Positions 57,601-64,000 of a stretch of 64,000 bases of DNA are shown here, one piece after another. The stretch spans positions 403,824 through 467,823 of the forward strand of contig JAKVAZ010000001.1 of assembly GCA_022447225.1 (NCBI GenBank), in the 5' to 3' direction. The position numbers were made by a program, and so were the translations under genes. The notes below the pieces were generated by a model. It did no database searches, was not told the DNA's origin, and saw only the letters and a list, made by a program, of their open reading frames with translations. Each line of letters begins with the position of its first letter. The stretch's first letter is position 1. Origin of the DNA: Fuerstiella sp. (GTDB lineage Bacteria > Planctomycetota > Planctomycetia > Planctomycetales > Planctomycetaceae).

Positions 57601-58803
57601 CTAATCAGCAGGCTGGCTGCGCGGGTAGGATCCGAGAATCTCAAGTCGGTCCGCCATCCTTTCCAGTTCTCGAATTGCCTTGCGGATTTTTGTGTCGCTA
57701 ACGTGCCCTTCGAAATCCACAAAGAACAAATAGCCGGATTCCGGAGCACGGAGTGGAAAGGATTCAATCCAGGTCAGGTTCACTCGACACGTTTTGAAAA
57801 CGGTCAGGGCGTCGGACAGTGCTCCTGGTTTATGTGAAACCTGAAGCAGGACCGCGGTTCTGTCTCGGCCGGTTGCCTCGGCGATCGTATCACCAATTAC
57901 CGCGAATCGTGTGATGTTGTTCTGGTTGTCTTCAATATTTGCGGCGACGATCTGCACTTCGTACTGCACGGCTGCCTGGTGACTGGCCACAGCCGCAGCT
58001 CCCGGCTTTTCACGGGCCAGCTGAGCTGCGGTGGACGTGCTGGTTACTTCAATCAGCCGAGCCTGCGGCATATTTCGGGCCAGCCAGTCTCGACACTGTG
58101 AGAGTGCCTGTGGCTTACTGTATATTTCGTTGATTTCACTGCGATCGCAGCGAGCCAGCAGATTGTGATGCACGTGAAGCTGGATTTCACCACAGATCCG
58201 CAGCGGCAATCGGGTAAACATGTCCAGCGTATCAACAATCCTGCCGTCGGTACTGTTTTCAATCGGGACCAGGCCAAAGTCGACATGTCCTCGATTCACT
58301 TCGTCGAAGACCGTGGCAATTGTGCTGACAGGAACCAAATCTGCCGAATGTCCAAAGCGATTAATTGCGGCCAGATGTGTGAAGCTGTACGCGGGGCCCA
58401 GGTAGGCAACACGTGTGCGACGCACGCGTTGTCGGCCGGCACTCAGTAAGGTGCGGAAAACCTCTTTTAATTCAGTTGATTCCAGCGGTCCCTTGTTGGA
58501 CTTTTCCAGATGCTGCCAAAGTTGAGCGTCGTCGCTCAGGTCGAAAACAGCCTTGGTCGGAATCTCTGACTCACCAGCTTTTCGAAGAAATAAAGTCGTC
58601 CGCTCATTGAGCAGTTCGACAAGTAGTCGGTCAACCTCAGTAAGTCGTTCCTCGGGAGTCTGAACGATTTTCTTCGGTCGGGATGATGCCGAACTGGTCC
58701 GCTGCGTTGTTTTCTTCTTCTTGGCAACCGGTTTTTTGCGGGCGACTTTCTTTGCGGGTGCCTTAGCTCGAGGAGACCGTTTTGTTGTTTTTTTCTTTGT
58801 CAT
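57601..58803 (-). CDS. pheA: Chorismate mutase / prephenate dehydratase with lysine-rich N-tail
   Basis: 400 aa. The first 45 residues have 15 Lys and 5 Arg with Ala, Pro and Thr, resembling the tails of histone H1-like proteins. The chorismate mutase helix follows (about 50-120: [19 protein letters not shown]). Prephenate dehydratase spans about 130-305 with the catalytic TRF at 298-300, and an ACT domain (about 318-390, with ESFPLR in place of ESRP) should give phenylalanine control. It makes phenylpyruvate. Upstream and divergent lies dnaK, with a dyad-packed stretch between. Confidence 0.93.
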   Translation of the reverse strand: MTKKKTTKRSPRAKAPAKKVARKKPVAKKKKTTQRTSSASSRPKKIVQTPEERLTEVDRLLVELLNERTTLFLRKAGESEIPTKAVFDLSDDAQLWQHLEKSNKGPLESTELKEVFRTLLSAGRQRVRRTRVAYLGPAYSFTHLAAINRFGHSADLVPVSTIATVFDEVNRGHVDFGLVPIENSTDGRIVDTLDMFTRLPLRICGEIQLHVHHNLLARCDRSEINEIYSKPQALSQCRDWLARNMPQARLIEVTSTSTAAQLAREKPGAAAVASHQAAVQYEVQIVAANIEDNQNNITRFAVIGDTIAEATGRDRTAVLLQVSHKPGALSDALTVFKTCRVNLTWIESFPLRAPESGYLFFVDFEGHVSDTKIRKAIRELERMADRLEILGSYPRSQPAD

Positions 58804-58967
58804 CGTCGTATCCGATCAAATCACACGGCCGCCTCACGTGAATTAAGGGAACCGACAACCAACAGGCGTCCTTTTCGAGCTTGTACTGCTCCCCAAATCG
58901 AGTGTCAAGTACCCTGTACTCAAGCGCCGGTTGATGCATCTAAATGCAGCCTGCCAAATGGTTTTAG

Positions 58968-58994
58968 TCAACCTGGTTGATCTAACCAGATCAA
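58968..58994. promoter_or_regulatory. Overlapping perfect dyads upstream of dnaK
   Basis: TCAACC-T-GGTTGA (58968-58980) is a perfect 13-bp palindrome. It overlaps TTGATC-N6-GATCAA (58977-58994), a perfect six-base-arm dyad. Confidence 0.6.
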
Positions 58995-58999
58995 TCCGC

Positions 59000-59047
59000 T
59001 GCCACAGTGGCACAGCAGGAATGCCGGGAGGAGCTGCCACTGTGGCA
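59000..59047. promoter_or_regulatory. Pair of 13-bp palindromes, also one large inverted repeat
   Basis: TGCCACAGTGGCA (59000-59012) and TGCCACTGTGGCA (59035-59047) are each perfect palindromes about one centre base, and each is the exact reverse complement of the other. They can act as two operators 35 bp apart or fold as one 13-bp stem with a 22-base loop. Confidence 0.65.
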
Positions 59048-59079
59048 TGTAAAAATGAAGGTTGTGCAGGGCCAGCCAC

Positions 59080-59092
59080 TGTCAGTCTGACA
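59080..59092. promoter_or_regulatory. 13-bp palindrome upstream of dnaK
   Basis: TGTCAG-T-CTGACA is perfect, with the same 6-1-6 build as the elements at 58968, 59000 and 59035 but a different half-site. Confidence 0.5.
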
Positions 59093-59125
59093 CCATGATG
59101 ACAGGCTAAGGTCGATCCGTATGTT

Positions 59126-59245
59126 ACAAGTCATTTTAGAGAAAAGACTTGTGGCATTCTGTCGAGTTTCGGCACGGCGGATGCTAATCGAGGGTCTACT
59201 AAGCGGTTTGTGGTCTGCCGACACTGATCTTATTCGGCGGAATAA
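59126..59245. promoter_or_regulatory. Further hairpins in the dnaK leader
   Basis: ACAAGTC/GACTTGT (59126-59132, 59146-59152) has seven-base perfect arms; TCGGCA/TGCCGA (59169-59174, 59216-59221) could close a larger stem; TTATTC-GGCG-GAATAA (59230-59245) has six-base arms with a tetraloop. Confidence 0.45.
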
Positions 59246-59348
59246 AGTTGAACAATTTTCACGGTGAATGATTGTCTGGAGCAACGCCGCTGACGCGCGG
59301 TTTCATACAACGTCGAAGTCATAATTCGTGTGCCGGGAGTAAAGAGTC

Positions 59349-61247
59349 ATGCAGGGTGAAAAAATCATTGGGATTGACTTGGGAACAACCAACTCTGTGG
59401 TTTCGGTCATGGAAGGTGGTGAGCCGCGTGTGATTGCAAATCAGGAAGGCGCACGAACCACTCCCAGCGTGGTGGCGTATACGGACAAAGGTGAGACTCT
59501 TGTCGGGGATCCTGCGAAGCGTCAGGCCGTTACGAATCCAACAAACACAATTTACTCAATCAAGCGGTTTATGGGCAGACGCCACAGTGAAGTTCAGTCA
59601 GAAGAAAAGATAGTTCCTTATACAATCGTTGGTGGCGAAAGCGACTACGTCAAGGTTGATGTTTCGGGCAAGGATCAGACTCCCCCGGAAATATCTGCAC
59701 TGATCCTGCGTAAACTAAAACAGGCAGCGGAAAGCTATCTGGGTCACACTGTCAACAAGGCTGTCATCACGGTTCCCGCCTACTTCAACGACGCCCAGCG
59801 ACAGGCTACTAAGGACGCCGGACAAATCTCCGGACTTGAAGTGGCGCGTATTATTAACGAGCCAACCGCAGCCGCACTGGCATATGGCCTGGAAAAAAAA
59901 TCGGATGAAAAGATCGTTGTTTTCGATCTGGGAGGCGGAACGTTCGACGTCTCCATCCTCGAAGTGGGAGACGAACTGGTCGAGGTGTTGAGTACAAACG
60001 GTGATACTCATCTTGGCGGAGACGATTTTGATGAGGTGTTGATCGATCATCTGGCCACGGAGTTCAAAAGAACGGATGGTATCGATCTTCGCAGTGATCC
60101 GATGGCTCTTCAGCGACTTCGTGAGGCAGCGGAGAAAGCCAAGAAGGAACTGTCGACCCAGCAGACAACGGACATCAATCTTCCGTTCATTACGGCAGAT
60201 GCGTCCGGCGCCAAACACCTGCAGCTGTCCATTACCCGATCTCAATTTGAAGAGCTGATTGATCCGCTTGTGGAGCGTTGTCGGCAGCCGGTTCAGAGTG
60301 CACTCAAAGATGCAAAGCTCGACCCGTCACAGATCAATGAAGTTGTTCTGGTCGGCGGGTCCACTCGTGTTCCCAGGGTGCAGGCCTTTGTACGGGAAAT
60401 GTTTGGTAAGGATCCTCATCAGGGTGTCAATCCTGATGAAGTGGTTTCACTGGGTGCTGCCATTCAGGGTGGGATCATTGCAGGTGATGTTAAAGATGTT
60501 GTATTGCTGGACGTTACGCCGCTGTCACTCGGCATTGAGACTGAAGGGGGCATCATGACGACACTCGTCGAACGCAATACGACGATCCCGACGACCAAGT
60601 CAGAGACCTTTTCCACCGCTGCAGACAATCAGCCGGCCGTCACGGTGCGGGTTTTTCAGGGTGAACGTCGAATGGCTGCAGACAACCGACTGCTGGATCA
60701 GTTCGACCTGTCGGATATTCCTCCGGCTCCGCGAGGCGTGCCGCAGATCGAGGTGAAATTCGATATTGATGTGAACGGGATTCTGAATGTTTCCGCGAAA
60801 GATAAGGCAACGGGCAAGGAACATTCTATTCAGATTAAGCAGTCCAGCGGACTTTCGGACGACGAGATCGACCGAATGAAGCAGGATGCTGAAGCCCACG
60901 CCGAAGAAGACAAGCAGAAGGAAGAACTGGCGACGGCAAAGAACCAGGCATCAACACTGGTCAGCGCTACCGAGAAGACACTCAAAGAACACGCCGACAA
61001 GCTTGATGATGCCTCAAAATCGGCCATTGAAGCGTCGATTGAGAAAGTGAAATCTGTTTCTGCCGGTGACGATGCTGCTGCGATCAACAGCGCCCTGGAG
61101 GAACTGTCACAGGCTGGTCAGGCCCTTTATCAGCACATGGCCGCCGATGGCGAAGCCGGTGCAGAATCACCGGAGGCAGCTGCGAGCACCTCCGCAACAG
61201 ATGATGATGATGTGATCGACGCGGAGTTTGAAAAGAAAGAAGCGTAG
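59349..61247 (+). CDS. dnaK: Chaperone protein DnaK (Hsp70)
   Basis: 632 aa. ATPase domain from [16 protein letters not shown] to about residue 385, including [14 protein letters not shown] and [14 protein letters not shown]; a substrate-binding domain follows with [16 protein letters not shown]; the C-terminal tail ends [15 protein letters not shown]. The ATG is set by the family start; GGGAG lies upstream. grpE and dnaJ are not adjacent; clpB follows after 208 bp, and the two machines cooperate in protein disaggregation. Confidence 0.97.
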   Translation: MQGEKIIGIDLGTTNSVVSVMEGGEPRVIANQEGARTTPSVVAYTDKGETLVGDPAKRQAVTNPTNTIYSIKRFMGRRHSEVQSEEKIVPYTIVGGESDYVKVDVSGKDQTPPEISALILRKLKQAAESYLGHTVNKAVITVPAYFNDAQRQATKDAGQISGLEVARIINEPTAAALAYGLEKKSDEKIVVFDLGGGTFDVSILEVGDELVEVLSTNGDTHLGGDDFDEVLIDHLATEFKRTDGIDLRSDPMALQRLREAAEKAKKELSTQQTTDINLPFITADASGAKHLQLSITRSQFEELIDPLVERCRQPVQSALKDAKLDPSQINEVVLVGGSTRVPRVQAFVREMFGKDPHQGVNPDEVVSLGAAIQGGIIAGDVKDVVLLDVTPLSLGIETEGGIMTTLVERNTTIPTTKSETFSTAADNQPAVTVRVFQGERRMAADNRLLDQFDLSDIPPAPRGVPQIEVKFDIDVNGILNVSAKDKATGKEHSIQIKQSSGLSDDEIDRMKQDAEAHAEEDKQKEELATAKNQASTLVSATEKTLKEHADKLDDASKSAIEASIEKVKSVSAGDDAAAINSALEELSQAGQALYQHMAADGEAGAESPEAAASTSATDDDDVIDAEFEKKEA

Positions 61248-61455
61248 GCACCGATTTTCACCGCTGTGTTTTCCTGATTCGGGATTTCTGCAGCGGCGAA
61301 CCGTCCTTGTTTCTTTTTCGAATCCCAGCTGCACGATCGTTCCGACGTACCGTGCCCTGCACTGACGACACTGTTTCCTGGGCAGTCGTGTTATTTGCTG
61401 CGCCGTGTGCAGTCTTCTGCGGAATTCTTCTGACCTGACGAAGGGAGAAAAACTG

Positions 61456-64000
61456 ATGGCATTCAATCCGGAAAAGCTGACCGTAAAAGCGCAGCAGACG
61501 CTGCAGCGGGCTCAGGAACTGGCGGAATCAAAACAGCATGCCATCCTGCGGCCACTTCATTTACTGAAATCACTACTCGATGAATCCGATGGCATCATGT
61601 CTCCTCTGCTGCATCGAATTGGAGCAAACAAAGACCAGTTGTGTGGAATCGTTGATACCGAACTAAATCGTTTGCCGCAAAGCGGTGGTCAGTCTGATTC
61701 GCCCGGTGCCGGACCGGAAACTGTCAAAGTCCTCAATGCTGCACAGGATCAGGCTCGTCTGATGAAGGACGAGTTTCTGTCCACCGAGCATCTGCTGATT
61801 GCATTGACGCAGGTCGATGATCAGGCAAAACGTATTCTTGAGATGCACGCCGTGGACGAAATGGACATCCTCGCAGCTCTGAAGGAAATTCGTGGCAGTC
61901 AGACGATTACGGACGCACATCCGGAAGACAAATTCATGGCTCTGGAAAAATACGGTCGTGATCTGGTGGAGCTGGCTCGCCAGGGGAAGGTCGATCCTGT
62001 GATTGGTCGCGACACAGAAATTCGTCGGGTGATTCAGGTGTTATCGCGCCGGCGAAAAAACAATCCGGTTCTGATCGGAGAACCAGGTGTCGGGAAGACC
62101 GCAATTGTAGAGGGACTGGCTCATCGGATCGTGCTGGGGGATGTGCCGCAGAACCTGAAGGATAAACAGGTGTTTGCACTGGATATGGGGTCACTGATTG
62201 CCGGTGCAAAATTCCGGGGTGAGTTTGAAGATCGACTGAAAGCCGTTCTGAAGGAGGTTCAGGAATCGAACGGCCAAATCATCATGTTTATTGATGAGCT
62301 GCATACAGTGATCGGAGCAGGCGCCAGTGAAGGCGCGATGGATGCATCCAATCTCCTGAAGCCGACACTGGCCCGGGGGGATTTGCACTGCGTGGGCGCA
62401 ACCACTCTGGACGAGTATCGAAAGTACATCGAAAAGGATGCTGCTCTGGAACGTCGGTTCCAGCCTGTCATGGTTCAGGAACCCACGGTGGAAGATACGA
62501 TTTCCATTTTGCGCGGGCTGAAGGATCGATACGAAAGCCACCACGGTGTCCGAATCACCGACGATGCCATCATCGCGGCAGCCTCCATGTCCGATCGATA
62601 CATCGGCGACCGGTTTTTGCCGGACAAAGCCATCGATCTGGTTGATGAGGCTGCGAGCCGTCTGCGAATGGAAATTGACTCAATGCCGGTGGAGATTGAT
62701 GAGGCAACCCGTCTGCTGACCCGAATGCAGATTGAGGCCACAGCTCTGGAGCGGGAAAGCAGCGATGACAGCCGAGCCCGGCTGGACGAACTGCGAAAGC
62801 AGATCGCCGAGAGCAAAGAAGAAACCGACCAGCTCAAAATGCGGTGGGAAGCCGAAAAAGCGGTGCTGTCCGGACTGAGACCGCTGAAGGAGGAGATCGA
62901 ACAGCTTAGATCCGCCTACACCCGCGCCTTTTCACAGGCTCAGCAGACCAACCGCAATGAAGATTTTCAACAGGCGTTCGAGGCCGAGCAGGCGCTCAAG
63001 GTCAAGGAAGCCGAACTGACCGGGCTGGAATCGAGATCGCTTGAACTCGCTGAAAGTCAGGATGAGCGTTTGTTGCGTGAAGACATCACTCAGGAAGATA
63101 TCGCCCGGGTGGTCAGTTTGTGGACCGGGATTCCGGTGGCCCGGATGATGCAGGGAGAACGGGAAAAACTGCTGCGGATGGAGGAAGAAATCCACAAACG
63201 AATGATCAATCAGCACGAAGCCGTGACGGCTGTGGCCAACGCGGTCAGACGAGCGAGATCCGGCATGCAGGATGCCAGTCGGCCGATCGGATCATTCATC
63301 TTTCCCGGACCAACTGGTGTGGGTAAGACCGAATTGTGTCGGTCCCTGGCCGAATACATGTTTGATGACGAACGGAATATGGTGAGGATCGACATGAGCG
63401 AGTTCATGGAACCTCATTCGGTCGCCCGACTGATCGGAGCCCCCCCCGGCTATGTGGGTTATGAAGAAGGAGGTCGACTGACAGAAGCCGTGCGGCGAAA
63501 TCCTTACTGCGTCATCCTGCTGGATGAGATTGAGAAAGCTCACCGGGACGTGTTCAACGTACTGCTGCAGGTGCTGGACGACGGGCGACTGACCGATGGT
63601 CAGGGACGAACCGTGGACTTTACCAACACCATCGTGGTGATGACGTCCAATATCGGCAGTCAAATTATTATGGAGAAGGCCGAATCCGATGATCATGAGT
63701 CCATTCGCAGCAGCATCGACGAAGCCTTGCGCCGTGAGTTTCTTCCGGAATTTCTGAATCGAGTGGACGAAATCATCGTGTTTCATCCGCTGGGGCGTCG
63801 GGAAGTTCGGGAGATTGTTGATTTGCAGATCGAGCGACTCAGAAAGCAGATGGAAGCAGCCGGTTATCATCTGAGCGTCAGCGACAACGCGCGTCAGCTG
63901 GTCGCTAATGAAGGATACGACCCTCGCTACGGGGCACGTCCGGTGAAACGAGTCATTCAGCAGCGTCTGCAGAATGCTTTGGCCGGTGAGATTCTTTCGG
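61456..64000 (+). CDS. clpB: ClpB disaggregase, C-terminus cut by the window
   Basis: 848 complete codons are present and the frame is still open at base 64000; the full protein is usually about 860-870 aa, so only a short end is missing. The N-domain (1-145) is followed by AAA1 with Walker [10 protein letters not shown] and Walker [11 protein letters not shown], the long coiled-coil M-domain (about 400-530, [18 protein letters not shown] after it), and AAA2 with GPTGVGKTE and [18 protein letters not shown] stands nine bases before the ATG. It works with DnaK, encoded just upstream. Confidence 0.97.
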   Translation, partial: MAFNPEKLTVKAQQTLQRAQELAESKQHAILRPLHLLKSLLDESDGIMSPLLHRIGANKDQLCGIVDTELNRLPQSGGQSDSPGAGPETVKVLNAAQDQARLMKDEFLSTEHLLIALTQVDDQAKRILEMHAVDEMDILAALKEIRGSQTITDAHPEDKFMALEKYGRDLVELARQGKVDPVIGRDTEIRRVIQVLSRRRKNNPVLIGEPGVGKTAIVEGLAHRIVLGDVPQNLKDKQVFALDMGSLIAGAKFRGEFEDRLKAVLKEVQESNGQIIMFIDELHTVIGAGASEGAMDASNLLKPTLARGDLHCVGATTLDEYRKYIEKDAALERRFQPVMVQEPTVEDTISILRGLKDRYESHHGVRITDDAIIAAASMSDRYIGDRFLPDKAIDLVDEAASRLRMEIDSMPVEIDEATRLLTRMQIEATALERESSDDSRARLDELRKQIAESKEETDQLKMRWEAEKAVLSGLRPLKEEIEQLRSAYTRAFSQAQQTNRNEDFQQAFEAEQALKVKEAELTGLESRSLELAESQDERLLREDITQEDIARVVSLWTGIPVARMMQGEREKLLRMEEEIHKRMINQHEAVTAVANAVRRARSGMQDASRPIGSFIFPGPTGVGKTELCRSLAEYMFDDERNMVRIDMSEFMEPHSVARLIGAPPGYVGYEEGGRLTEAVRRNPYCVILLDEIEKAHRDVFNVLLQVLDDGRLTDGQGRTVDFTNTIVVMTSNIGSQIIMEKAESDDHESIRSSIDEALRREFLPEFLNRVDEIIVFHPLGRREVREIVDLQIERLRKQMEAAGYHLSVSDNARQLVANEGYDPRYGARPVKRVIQQRLQNALAGEILS

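Larger units (their letters stand above)
58804..59348. other. Divergent promoter region upstream of dnaK and pheA
   Basis: 545 bp, no gene supported. From 58935 to 59245 it is crowded with inverted repeats, listed in separate entries. No CIRCE element (TTAGCACTC-N9-GAGTGCTAA) is present, so the usual HrcA control of dnaK does not apply here. Confidence 0.6.

Noticed and set aside
58804-59348. CIRCE/HrcA control of dnaK
   Set aside because: No TTAGCACTC-N9-GAGTGCTAA or near match was found.

Overview
The window reads as chromosome from a member of the Planctomycetota. The markers are two DUF1559 proteins with pseudopilin-type N-termini, a Tat-exported DUF1501 protein, two Hanks-type Ser/Thr kinases with a membrane anchor, a pair of ClpP paralogues, a TMTC-like membrane protein with a TPR, and many secreted proteins or lipoproteins of unknown family. 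Base composition and codon use look even throughout. I see no transposase, integrase, phage gene, CRISPR array or rRNA operon. One tRNA (Gly, GCC) is present. The exact genus cannot be fixed from the sequence.

Layout. 1-6992: 3' part of a multidomain polyketide/PUFA-type synthase (ACP-ACP-KR-DH-DH), followed by a phosphopantetheinyl transferase, a FabL-type enoyl reductase and a thioester reductase. Together these can activate, reduce and reductively release a long acyl chain. 7002-13870: tRNA-dihydrouridine synthase, a receptor-like kinase, DUF1501 and a membrane protein. 13844-19189 (minus): phoH, a 7TM-HD phosphohydrolase, ybeY and a CorC-like protein, a classical RNA-processing/c-di-AMP neighbourhood. 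19637-22681: STAS-like, acidic lipoprotein and PilZ genes. 23136-26178: tRNA-Gly, trigger factor, clpP, clpP. 26183-34294: DUF1015, a ribose/galactose-type ABC transporter with an unusual permease, an alpha/beta-hydrolase-like protein, a small beta-sandwich protein, and HemB of the magnesium type.

34848-40706: a von Willebrand A protein, a LolA-like secreted protein, and two related envelope proteins followed by a DUF11 lipoprotein. 40848-47118: Tat-exported protein, DUF1559, RraA-like, M81 (MlrC-like) peptidase, HisC and a small Sm-like protein. 47251-51750: second kinase, then a cytochrome b6/subunit IV/di-haem cytochrome c fusion with its Rieske partner. 52692-55708: SlyX-like, TrpB, a 49-residue HemP gene, and a second DUF1559 protein closed by a strong terminator. 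55837-64000: TMTC-like protein, PheA with a lysine-rich histone H1-like tail, then dnaK and clpB (cut by the window end).

Most notable for follow-up: (i) the synthase/PPTase/FabL/thioester-reductase cluster, which resembles heterocyst-glycolipid gene sets in its gene content; (ii) a dyad-packed stretch of about 310 bp upstream of dnaK that no known element explains; (iii) the ABC permease with a roughly 110-residue alpha/beta insert after its first membrane helix; (iv) the b6-type cytochrome fused to two c-haem sites; (v) the paired envelope proteins with the DUF11 lipoprotein; (vi) the histone-like tail on PheA. All functional statements rest on motif reading by eye; no database search was run.
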